Positions 7,183 to 14,177 of a stretch of DNA of 14,177 nucleotides are shown here, piece by piece. Under the pieces are notes generated by a model. That model worked only from the letters and a program-made list of their open reading frames with translations, did no database searches and was not told the DNA's origin. The first letter of the stretch is position 1, and every line of letters begins with the position of its first letter. Source of the DNA: Asterionellopsis glacialis (lineage: Eukaryota; Bacillariophyta; Plagiogrammaphyceae; Rhaphoneidales; Asterionellopsidaceae); NCBI GenBank assembly GCA_014885115.2, contig WKLE02000815.1, positions 1-14,177 of the forward strand, in the 5' to 3' direction. A program made the translations under genes and the position numbers.

Positions 7183-7587
7183 TTAAAGTCCACCACCACG
7201 TCCGAATCCTCCTTCACGTCCACGGTATTCACGGTCTCCACGGAAGGCAGGGGCACGGTCACCACGGTCTTCCTCGCGGTCTCTTCCTTCAGGACGAGAG
7301 ACAGCCTTCTTGTGTGTGGCAGGAACAATCTCGGCAGGTAATCCAAGGTATTCACGGAGGTATTCAATACCCTCGGCAGTCAAGTAGCAGTAGTTGTATT
7401 GCCAAGAGAAGGTGACACGGACAAAGCCACGAGATTCCAAGGACTTCATGAGCATCATAACCTCAAGGTTAGAGGGACCCTCAATGTGAGGGTGAGTAGG
7501 AGAAACGGTGTCCTTCTTGACGACGCAAACGCCCTCCTTGAAAAGGTAGGAGAAGGTAGCAATACGGCTGGCTTTAGGGATGAACAT
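7183..7587 (-). CDS. RPS10: Cytosolic 40S ribosomal protein eS10 (RPS10)
   Basis: The 134-aa product begins MFIPKASRIATFSYLFKEGV and contains KKDT, NLEVMMLMKSLESRGFV, a QYNYCYLTAEGIEYLREYL stretch and LPAEIVPAT. This is the full S10/plectin domain (residues about 3-92). A charged RGG/RDRE-rich tail follows (about 96-134, ending GGFGRGGGL), typical of eS10 though shorter than in mammals (165 aa). The protein sits in the small-subunit head near the mRNA entry side. The start is the MFIPK methionine, which aligns with the family's MLIPK start, in an ACCACCACC-ATG context. The gene has no intron in the coding part. Codon use is more C-ending than in its neighbours, as expected for a highly expressed gene; that bias also creates spurious frames on the opposite strand. 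Confidence 0.97.
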   Translation of the reverse strand: MFIPKASRIATFSYLFKEGVCVVKKDTVSPTHPHIEGPSNLEVMMLMKSLESRGFVRVTFSWQYNYCYLTAEGIEYLREYLGLPAEIVPATHKKAVSRPEGRDREEDRGDRAPAFRGDREYRGREGGFGRGGGL

Positions 7588-8183
7588 GGTGGTGGTCGCT
7601 TGGATATCGTATTATCAGGGTAGACAAGGAAACACGAAAACTTGATAATTTGGTGTTGTAAGTACAAGAGCTCTCTTGTCGGTCGACGAGCGGCTCTAAA
7701 GAACGAGCCTGTTGTTGCGTTTGCTAGTATTTAGTAAGTAGTTTACAGGCACGGGCAAGCAGTCAAATGAAACTAGCGCTACGTAGCTTATGGTAATAAA
7801 GTTACAAGCCAAAATATTTCAGTAACCTGTAAAACATATTATCCTTAGCCTTGATCAATATTCCTTAGACGCCTGTCGTGTCTCCTTCATCGGAAGATCA
7901 AGAGATTGCTTGTGTGCCTGACACGAGACACACCAAGCGAATAACGTGAGATCCTTTTCGTGAGAAAAAAATCTTGTTATTCGAGAGGGGGAGGATAGAG
8001 CGATACACGGACACAGATACCGAAACAAAACAACTTGAAACTCCTCGAACGAGAGCAACCAATAACAGAAAGACAATCCACACAAAAATCTTCCAGTCGC
8101 ACATGACACATTGACAAGCAAAATAAAAGGAGCTTTCTGTAGAGTAAACTCTCTATAAATTCAATACCTTGTATCAAAAAAGT
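7588..8183. promoter_or_regulatory. Divergent region between eS10 and the 8184 gene
   Basis: These 596 bases carry both upstream regions. Short palindromes include ACAAGAG-CT-CTCTTGT (7664-7679) and GCTACGTAGC (7778-7787). TATAAAT at 8154-8160 lies only 24 bases before the ATG at 8184, so it would need a very short leader to serve as a TATA box. No RNA gene or credible reading frame was found. Confidence 0.45.
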
Positions 8184-8822
8184 ATGACGAGTGACACCCA
8201 TAATACCAACAACGATACTGCTAGTTGTGGTACCGTGGGAGGGCCATGGTCATTTCTGACTGCGATCGTGATTGTCCTTGGTGGGATTTACCTAGCGTAT
8301 CAGCAACAACAAATTAGTAATCTTGGTTTACAAAGGACAGATCCACATCAAGAACTTCTCTTGGGCTACAAGATGCTTGGAAATAATCTTGAGAATGGTT
8401 CACAAATGAAAGATTTAATTCTTTTTCGCAAGGGTACCTTTCGTGCACCGTCCCAAGAATTGGAACGCTTAATGTCATTGGTCGCTAAAACAGCCAGTAC
8501 ATTCAAAACAGAATTAAAGGACCTTCGCAAACTTGAACCTACATTACTCGAAACACCACCAAAATTAAAATTACTGGATACCATGGAACAACTATCTGTC
8601 AAGGCGGGGAAACTTGATATGTTGTTTCCCCATGGTACATTTGATATGAGATTTGTGGGGTTACAATATTTGGCAACACAAATGATATCATCCATTGCTC
8701 TTTCCACAAGTTATCTTGAACCCAACAAAGAAAGGAAAGCCTGGTTAGAGAGCGTTTCAAAGGAATTTGATGAAATTCGAGAACAATTGATATCCTCCGT
8801 CGAGACATGCCAAATGTCGTAG
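8184..8822 (+). CDS. Unrecognised single-pass membrane protein with helical C-terminal domain (212 aa)
   Basis: I do not recognise this family. The frame is open slightly upstream, but 8184 is its first ATG (MTSDTHNTNNDTASCG). A Ser/Thr/Asn-rich head of about 20 residues leads into one hydrophobic segment, about 22-39 (WSFLTAIVIVLGGIYLAY), then QQQQ. The rest (about 40-212) is soluble and mostly helical by composition, for example QELERLMSLVAKTASTFKTELKDLRKLE and RKAWLESVSKEFDEIREQLISS. This suggests a type II/III signal-anchored protein with a small helical bundle. There is no cleavage site, targeting motif or catalytic pattern that I can see. Codon use matches the neighbouring genes. The next gene lies on the same strand 731 bases downstream. 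It is probably a lineage-specific protein. Confidence 0.7.
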   Translation: MTSDTHNTNNDTASCGTVGGPWSFLTAIVIVLGGIYLAYQQQQISNLGLQRTDPHQELLLGYKMLGNNLENGSQMKDLILFRKGTFRAPSQELERLMSLVAKTASTFKTELKDLRKLEPTLLETPPKLKLLDTMEQLSVKAGKLDMLFPHGTFDMRFVGLQYLATQMISSIALSTSYLEPNKERKAWLESVSKEFDEIREQLISSVETCQMS

Positions 8823-9553
8823 TAGCACTTTCTAGAGAGAGTTTTTTTCATCTGTAAAGAGATGGTGTTACGCTAATTCTATTCAGGGTCAAGTCCAATT
8901 TAAAATGGAAAACAGTAGAGTGCTAATACTATTCCAATGGAATCGTTTTCAATCATATATATATATCTTTTTTTAAAAAAAATACTGCTTTCTGATTTAT
9001 TTTCCCAGGGTTGTGTTCGTTTGGCTTCCAATCTCTCATGGTGCCTTCGAAGAAACGTTATGCTCTGAGGAGCTTCAACCGTGAGTTATGAAACTTATAG
9101 GATTTGTCAACTTGCACATTTCGGACAAAGTCGCCTTGGATCCGAGGTGTTCCGAACTTCCGACAGCAGAGCTACATGCAGAAGACTAGGGATAGAGATA
9201 AAATATTCCCCGAACGCCAACTTGGTACGCCCCATGTACCAGGTATCATACCTGGTACGACGGAACAGCACAACAGATGCGGAAACATCTCGAAACTACT
9301 TTCAGTAGAGGGTACGTACCCAAAATACACGGGATTAAAAATAAAAACCAATCAAATTCCGCGAAATAAAAAGAAAAGGAAAAGACAATGTTTACGGGGA
9401 AATAATGAGAACCCTAAAAAAATACACATCATTGTCCTATTGTATCTGATCGTGTTCTCGTGACACAAGAATCAAAAGAATAAAGTCAAATCTTGTCAGC
9501 AAGAAAAGAAAAGAAGAAACAAGAAAACAACATCCTGACTAATACAAGTGACC
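8823..9553 (+). other. Intergenic region between the 8184 and 9554 genes
   Basis: This 731-base stretch has an AT dinucleotide run and a T7A8 tract (8955-8982), then a less AT-rich part (9000-9330) with several palindromes. A 17-codon frame at 9038-9091 starts MVPSKKRYALRSFNR and contains a GTGAGT at its 3' end. It could be a small upstream ORF or an unconfirmed 5' exon of the next gene. Two longer overlapping frames (9081-9308 and 9104-9463) have no ATG at their start and no recognisable motif. Confidence 0.4.
9224..9320. promoter_or_regulatory. GGTAC/GTACC palindrome cluster
   Basis: Five GGTAC or GTACC units occur within 97 bases (9224, 9236, 9254, 9311, 9316). Two pairs form near-perfect palindromes. 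Bases 9236-9258 have 11-bp arms (GTACCAGGTAT / ATACCTGGTAC) around one C. Bases 9310-9321 are GGGTACGTACCC. They lie about 230-330 bases upstream of the ATG at 9554, a plausible place for binding of a dimeric regulator. No regulator can be named. Confidence 0.55.
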
Positions 9554-10117
9554 ATGACTAAAGTCGGACATCATATACCTGTGCAAGAACCACCAGAAGT
9601 CGAAAAGGCTTTTGAACAGCTGAGAGAAGAGGGGGGGGTAAAGGTGGATAATCATCTCGAACCGAATTGGACTGCATTGAAAGATTTGAATATAGATGAC
9701 ATTGGTGTGAGTGTTCAAATAGCACTTGCTCGTGAAAAGGACCAAAAGCAAGTGAAACGTAGAATTCTTGCAGAAGATGTTGCGTGGGAGGTAGAGCACA
9801 TTCTTCAAAAAGTGTATACTCAAGATTCTGAAAAGGCAGATGTAGTTCTCACTGTCAGAGTCGTCCTCATGTCTGACGGTAGCAAATTAGGTAGGTCAAT
9901 AGGAATGGGAAAGCCCATGTTAACAACAGATTTTTGCCTATATGCAAGGGAATCTGGAAATTGGGCAATGGCGAAACAGATCTGTTGTGTTGAAGATGGG
10001 GGGTTCTTTGGCAAGGATGTCTCCAACGCAGCCAAAAAGATGGCTTCTGGCGTAGCTGCAAAAATCCAGCAAGAAATAAGCAACTATAAAGTTCTTTCGG
10101 GAAATCCTAAGGAGTAA
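9554..10117 (+). CDS. Unrecognised conserved-looking protein (187 aa)
   Basis: I cannot assign a family. The start is ATG 9554 (MTKVGHHIPV) in an ACC-ATG context. The protein has no signal peptide or membrane segment, so it is probably soluble. Residues 1-45 are acidic. The middle (about 50-106) looks like alternating helix and strand (GVSVQIALAREKDQKQ, ADVVLTVRVVLMSDGS). A glycine-rich turn (GRSIGMGKP) leads to a strand pair (TTDFCLYARESGNWAMAKQICCV) and a final amphipathic helix (SNAAKKMASGVAAKIQQEIS). That strand-turn-strand-helix ending loosely recalls small bacterial envelope proteins such as DUF4410, but this is only an impression. A run of eight G at 9631-9638 lies in the reading frame (Glu-Gly-Gly-Val) and is a spot to suspect sequencing indels. 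It ends 194 bases from the PPR gene's stop. Confidence 0.7.
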   Translation: MTKVGHHIPVQEPPEVEKAFEQLREEGGVKVDNHLEPNWTALKDLNIDDIGVSVQIALAREKDQKQVKRRILAEDVAWEVEHILQKVYTQDSEKADVVLTVRVVLMSDGSKLGRSIGMGKPMLTTDFCLYARESGNWAMAKQICCVEDGGFFGKDVSNAAKKMASGVAAKIQQEISNYKVLSGNPKE

Positions 10118-10311
10118 TTATGGTGTGTGTAGACTTGTTGATGACTTCCGTACACCAGTTGGCATTGATGACTTTGCATCTTTCGTGTTGTAGTATATTG
10201 AACATCTGAATGAGCATTTGCCGTGTACAAAATTTGCAACCAATAAAATGGGTTATATTTTTTATTTGATAGACAATAACGTATTCTACATTTGATAAAC
10301 ACCATACTTCT
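10118..10311. terminator. Tail-to-tail junction with opposed poly(A)-signal-like hexamers
   Basis: AATAAA lies at 10242-10247 on the plus strand, 125 bases past the 9554 gene's stop. Another lies on the minus strand at 10266-10261, about 46 bases past the PPR stop. If both are used, the two transcripts overlap at their 3' ends. Confidence 0.4.
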
Positions 10312-13300
10312 CTAATTCTTTTTTAAATTCCGACGCCATTCGATTGGTACAGATCCATACCTGCTTACTGGTTTTGTGTATAATTCTGCCCAAGCTTCAT
10401 CACTTAGCAATTGTCGAAACTGTTTTTCCAAGTCAACGCTAAAGAAACCATCAACACAGCACATCTTGAAAGCTGATCCAACAACTTTGTCTCGCCTTTC
10501 ACTGCTGCTGCTTCGGAGGAGATTACGAAATGCCTTGATCAACGTTGTGTACGTCACTATATTAGCTCCATGGTCACGTATCTTGCCAAATACGTAAAGC
10601 GTCGTGGTGAGTGCTGACTGATAATCCGATGAGTTTGCTGCAGCGCATGCATTCAAAATAATGCCAAGTGTATTCAAGTTTGGTTCAAGACCTAGCGAAG
10701 TCATGCGATCCTTCAGCTCCATTACCTTTCTATATGCATTGTTGTGGTCGTTTCGTACAATTGTTCTCATTACAGTATTGAAGGAAAATGTATCAGGAGG
10801 GATACCTAATTCCTCCATCTGATCCAAGATTGCTAAGGAATGAGTAACAGAGATCTTGCCACCATGTTGATTCCATGATATTAACACAGAATTGAAGATC
10901 CCTTCATCTGGTTTGCATTCATCTCGACTAGATGATTGATGGAGTTCGATCATTTCGTTGAGAATCTGCTCCGCTTTCATGGCGGCATCTTTTATATCCT
11001 TCCTCTTGGATAGAAGCGACAAGTACATACTAAAACTTGCCGTATTGGGCATCAGATGTGAATGGCCTGCTCGGTAGTGATTCAAAAGTCGACCAAAGGT
11101 TTCCTCTGTTCGATCAAGGTTGTTTGCTTGCGTGTATGAACGAATGATAGCGTTGAAACAGGCGACGGATAAGACATGGCTATTACCGTCGACTTGTGGC
11201 AAAAGTTTATCTTCAAGTAATTTCAACATCTTGTCAGCATCGAAACTACGCCGTTGTGACATCATTTTAAAGAGAACCTTCTCTAAAAAGTTGGTAAAGT
11301 CAGATGATGGGGTCGGTGGTCCTGATAAATCCTTCTTGATCGCACGATCAACTATATGAGACATGAAGCGTTTCTCCTTATCAAAACTACCCTTTTTACC
11401 ATTCGCTACAAGAGAAAACATAGCATCCTTGTAGCAGTCGAATGAAAGGATTTTCGAATCATCCTTTTTCTCCATATTCTCAAAGTATAGTATTGCATCC
11501 AAGGCTGACATTGGTTGTCGTTCTATTACATGAGCATGGATTACTGACTCACAAATATTTGTATTCAGTGGTACGTGTTTATTGATGGCGTAAAGAATTA
11601 ATTTGTCAATGGATGGTCCCCTTGTACCTGCTTGTGATAAATACTGAATCACTTTCAATAACAGACTTTGTATATTATCATCATCTTGTACGTTGTTTTT
11701 ATTTTGTTGTTGATGATGATCCAAAAGAAGACATGTTGCTTCTGTAACTTTGTTAACCACTGCACTACTACTACTGCCACCACCACCTTTTGGAGGTCCT
11801 GTGCGAGACATGATATCAAATGTTGTAAGGTTTGGTAGTTTCTTTGGGTCTTTTGTACCAGATTCTACCATGCGTAAAAAGATATCACGAATTTTTTGTG
11901 CTGCGGAAACTTGAGTACTATTAGCCCATGTTTCTGCTAATACGTTATAGGCATGCGTTGTCAACATAAAGACACCGAGATTTTCTAATTCTTCCATCTG
12001 TCGAAACAACTCTTGAGCTCTCCATGGAGCTTCCTTGATACTGTTGCTGCTTTGTGACCATAGCTGTAACAACTGTAAAAAGGTATCCAATAACGGCAAA
12101 TCCCTTGAATGTTGAGGTGTGATGACTTCTTTTTGATCCATCATTTGTTGCAACCAGTGGGATGCCATCTTGGGATCACCTACACGAATAAAATAATTCA
12201 CCAGACCATGATATGTTTCATACTGTAGCAGTGTATGTTGTTGTTCTTCTTGTGGTGAAGAGTTGTTACTTCCACCGGCGGCCATGATGATTCGTTTGAC
12301 AAATTCTTCAACCTTTTCAACATCCTTTACCGTTGCATCTTGTAAGAAATCCACAAAACGTACTTGAAGAGTTTCTAATTCAAAAGAGGATAGTCTATGG
12401 TTTCCTTCCACCTTTTCATCATTCATAGTAGTAGTACTTGTTCTTTTTGCTTCTTTTTGGTTTTCAACACTAGATAATAATTCTTCAGTAGATGTAGTTG
12501 CATGCTTGTTGGTGGATTTCTTGATGTCTGGAGGGATGGGTTGAATTCCTTCCCATCCATACTCACTATATAGTTGTTCCATTCGTTCTGTTAGACTTTG
12601 TAAAGTGCTTTGTAGACTCGCATTCTTGTCATCACTACTACTACTACTAGTGGTGGTGGTGGTGGTAGTGTTGTTTGTCATAACCATCATGTCATGGTGC
12701 ACTTGATGAAATAATGGAATAAGCAAATCGGGGGATATCCAAAAATCGTTGTTGTTTTTCGTGGTATCACCATGTTCTTCCAGGGTAGAAAAAGGTACAC
12801 TACTACTCGGAGTCCTCATGTAGCCTGTTGTTGTGGATCGTAATAATAAATTACAAGCATGCAGAATACCATCCTCTTTATTTGAATTTAACCAATGTGT
12901 AATAAGATTTGGTAAATCTTCAGGCTTGGGTGGTGGTAGTATATTTTTAGAATTAGTATGAAACGTTTTGTACTTGGTATCCTTCTTGTTATTGGTAAAA
13001 TGCCAAGATACTATACGAAATAATGTTTGTTCGGCATATTTCAATAACATCATGGGAGATCCACTACTACTATTCGAAAGTAAGGTATCGAACAAGAGTA
13101 TATTCAATTCATGTATGGTTGTTGTATATCGTTTGATGGCATAGGTTTGAGTAGCATGTTCCGTCACAAGACGTTCCAGTACTAAATATGCAAAATGTAA
13201 ATTGTACGTTATACTATAAGTGTCGCTTTGTTCTGGTGGTAAGTTTATCCAATTTTGAACAGCATGAATACCATTTTTAATTTGTAAGGGTTTTAATGTT

Positions 13301-13761
13301 CCAAGTGGTGTATTGAGTATGGTTCTGGTAACAAGAGACAATTCTTCCTCTTCTTGTTGTTGTTCTTGTTGTTGCGCTATTTCTTTGCCATCCTTTTGAT
13401 CATGATCTTTCAAATTAGAAGATGCATCGTGATGAATAAATCTTGTTGATTTAGTATTCTTGTAATAATTGTTATGTTTAGCTGTGTTTAGATAACTTTT
13501 TGTTACAGTAGTAGAACACCACGATAATAATGGTGGCGGTTGTTGTTGTTGTTGTAGACATACTAATGTAGATGAGAGTTGTGGAGGGGAGATGCTAGAA
13601 TCATAAGAAGTAAAAAATCGCCGTAGATTTTTTATTTTTTCTTGCTCTAGTTGGTTTGTCGTCTTGAAGTATTTTTGTGCAACTATTTCAAACAGTCGTC
13701 CTTGTCGTATATTAGAATTGGAACGTTTTGTTGTGCATGTACAACAATAATATCGAAGCAT
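10312..13761 (-). CDS. Pentatricopeptide repeat (PPR) protein, probably mitochondrial (1149 aa)
   Basis: PPR proteins bind organellar RNA in a sequence-specific way and control its processing, stability, editing or translation. The C-terminal part holds a run of recognisable ~35-residue motifs: about 868-902 (CFNAIIRSYTQANNLDRTEE), 908-945, 955-990 (IFNSVLISWNQHGG ... LDQMEELGIPPD), 992-1027 (FSFNTVMRTIVRNDHNNAYR ... GLEPN), 1029-1066 and 1069 onward (TYTTLIKAF). More diverged units lie near 515-549 and 603-640. The N-terminus (MLRYYCCTCTTKRSNSNIRQGRL) is basic, rich in Ser/Thr/Arg and without acidic residues, like a mitochondrial presequence. A bipartite diatom plastid signal (signal peptide plus ASAFAP) is not seen. 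Homopolymer runs are frequent: Q70-74, T365-371 followed by S372-376, QQ/EE near 129-140 and GGGGSSSS near 659-666. There is no intron in 3.45 kb. A TATA box lies about 70 bases upstream. No SMR, DYW or other tail domain was recognised. Confidence 0.9.
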   Translation of the reverse strand: MLRYYCCTCTTKRSNSNIRQGRLFEIVAQKYFKTTNQLEQEKIKNLRRFFTSYDSSISPPQLSSTLVCLQQQQQPPPLLSWCSTTVTKSYLNTAKHNNYYKNTKSTRFIHHDASSNLKDHDQKDGKEIAQQQEQQQEEEELSLVTRTILNTPLGTLKPLQIKNGIHAVQNWINLPPEQSDTYSITYNLHFAYLVLERLVTEHATQTYAIKRYTTTIHELNILLFDTLLSNSSSGSPMMLLKYAEQTLFRIVSWHFTNNKKDTKYKTFHTNSKNILPPPKPEDLPNLITHWLNSNKEDGILHACNLLLRSTTTGYMRTPSSSVPFSTLEEHGDTTKNNNDFWISPDLLIPLFHQVHHDMMVMTNNTTTTTTTSSSSSDDKNASLQSTLQSLTERMEQLYSEYGWEGIQPIPPDIKKSTNKHATTSTEELLSSVENQKEAKRTSTTTMNDEKVEGNHRLSSFELETLQVRFVDFLQDATVKDVEKVEEFVKRIIMAAGGSNNSSPQEEQQHTLLQYETYHGLVNYFIRVGDPKMASHWLQQMMDQKEVITPQHSRDLPLLDTFLQLLQLWSQSSNSIKEAPWRAQELFRQMEELENLGVFMLTTHAYNVLAETWANSTQVSAAQKIRDIFLRMVESGTKDPKKLPNLTTFDIMSRTGPPKGGGGSSSSAVVNKVTEATCLLLDHHQQQNKNNVQDDDNIQSLLLKVIQYLSQAGTRGPSIDKLILYAINKHVPLNTNICESVIHAHVIERQPMSALDAILYFENMEKKDDSKILSFDCYKDAMFSLVANGKKGSFDKEKRFMSHIVDRAIKKDLSGPPTPSSDFTNFLEKVLFKMMSQRRSFDADKMLKLLEDKLLPQVDGNSHVLSVACFNAIIRSYTQANNLDRTEETFGRLLNHYRAGHSHLMPNTASFSMYLSLLSKRKDIKDAAMKAEQILNEMIELHQSSSRDECKPDEGIFNSVLISWNQHGGKISVTHSLAILDQMEELGIPPDTFSFNTVMRTIVRNDHNNAYRKVMELKDRMTSLGLEPNLNTLGIILNACAAANSSDYQSALTTTLYVFGKIRDHGANIVTYTTLIKAFRNLLRSSSSERRDKVVGSAFKMCCVDGFFSVDLEKQFRQLLSDEAWAELYTKPVSRYGSVPIEWRRNLKKN

Positions 13762-13828
13762 ACTTAAAATGGTAATGGTTGTTTTTGTGCTGTGTTGTGT
13801 GAGATGTCAAGTGAAATAACAGTATTTT

Positions 13829-13839
13829 CCTTTATATAG
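13829..13839 (-). promoter_or_regulatory. TATA box of the PPR gene
   Basis: On the minus strand this reads CTATATAAAGG, a strong match to TATAWAAR, about 70 bases before the start codon at 13761. That spacing fits a start of transcription near 13800 and a leader of about 40 bases. Confidence 0.55.
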
Positions 13840-14147
13840 TAATCTTTTACGTTGTGTTTTATCTAGTATGGCGTATTTCCATTCTCACGTGGTTTTTGTC
13901 GTTGGTAATAGCCGAAAGGAATGACAAGGAGGTGGTCTACTATCATTGACATTCACTACGAACACGAAAAACACAGAAGGCCTCTCTATCTGTGTGCGTT
14001 TTGTGCCATAATGCCGATGAAATCATGACAAAATTTCTCTGATTTTCGATTTTTTGTTTTGGAATAGAGAGTGAGTCAGTTTGTAAAGTAACCCTAACGC
14101 TAGTAATGACTCTTAAAAAAAACAGCACCACACTTTTGTGTTTGCTT

Positions 14148-14161
14148 ATTTTGGCGGGAAA
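14148..14161 (+). promoter_or_regulatory. E2F/DP-like site
   Basis: ATTTTGGCGGGAAA contains the classic TTTSGCGGGAAA-type E2F/DP consensus on an otherwise AT-rich background. E2F sites control S-phase genes in animals, plants and many algae. It may serve a gene beyond the right edge rather than the PPR gene, which starts about 390 bases away. Confidence 0.5.
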
Positions 14162-14177
14162 CATGTGTATCTGGTAC

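Larger units (their letters stand above)
13762..14177. promoter_or_regulatory. Upstream region of the PPR gene, up to the window edge
   Basis: These 416 bases hold the PPR promoter and several motif-like sites: CACGTG at 13886-13891, TGAGTCA at 14072-14078 and TGACTC at 14107-14112 (both GCN4/AP-1-like), and the E2F-like site listed separately. A minus-strand 73-codon frame (13943-14164) has no recognisable motif and is not called. Confidence 0.45.

Noticed and set aside
7131..7623. Plus-strand frames across the eS10 gene
   Set aside because: They are created by the biased codon use of eS10 on the minus strand.
9104..9463. 119-codon plus-strand frame upstream of the 9554 gene
   Set aside because: It opens with TTG, not ATG; its C-terminal half is a Lys/Asn-rich AT tract; no family resemblance.
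13943..14164. 73-codon minus-strand frame upstream of the PPR gene
   Set aside because: It covers promoter-like DNA including the E2F-like site and has no recognisable domain.
14171..14177. CTGGTAC at the window edge, matching the half-site of the 9236-9258 palindrome
   Set aside because: Seven bases at a cut edge cannot be distinguished from chance.

Overview
The window looks like nuclear DNA of a stramenopile alga, most likely a diatom. It is AT-rich, with compact genes that have few or no introns, and one clear GTAAGT...CAG intron. It holds a cytosolic ribosomal protein gene (eS10), a twin-CX9C mitochondrial protein, an EamA-type membrane transporter and a very long intronless PPR protein full of Gln/Thr/Ser/Asn runs, a style common in diatoms. 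The genus cannot be fixed from sequence alone. No bacterial operons, CRISPR arrays, rRNA or tRNA genes were seen.

Layout. Bases 1-178 carry the last 58 codons of a DEDDy 3'-5' exonuclease (RNase D/WRN-like). The next ~3.2 kb is gene-poor and repeat-rich. It contains a cluster of TTCTAGAA-centred palindromes, a three-copy ~65-bp dispersed repeat (one copy inverted), a ~630-bp segment bounded by 30-bp imperfect inverted repeats, and inside that a 139-bp imperfect hairpin. Gene density rises from 3.4 kb: an unrecognised acidic protein with one intron (+, 3408-4435), an EamA/DMT transporter (-, 4590-5849), a twin-CX9C protein resembling complex I assembly factor NDUFAF8 (+, 6062-6310), ribosomal protein eS10 (-, 7183-7587), an unrecognised single-pass membrane protein (+, 8184-8822), an unrecognised 187-aa protein (+, 9554-10117) and a 1149-aa PPR protein (-, 10312-13761). 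The last 416 bases are upstream of the PPR gene, with a TATA box and, near the edge, GCN4/AP-1-like and E2F-like sites.

How the genes relate. Strands mostly alternate, giving two divergent promoter regions (5850-6061, 7588-8183) and three tail-to-tail junctions (4436-4589, 6311-7182, 10118-10311). The genes do not form one pathway. Two are probably mitochondrial (twin-CX9C and PPR) and one is translational (eS10). The most unusual material is the repeat-rich first 2.6 kb and the three proteins I could not place in a family. I did not find a clearly new multi-gene system.
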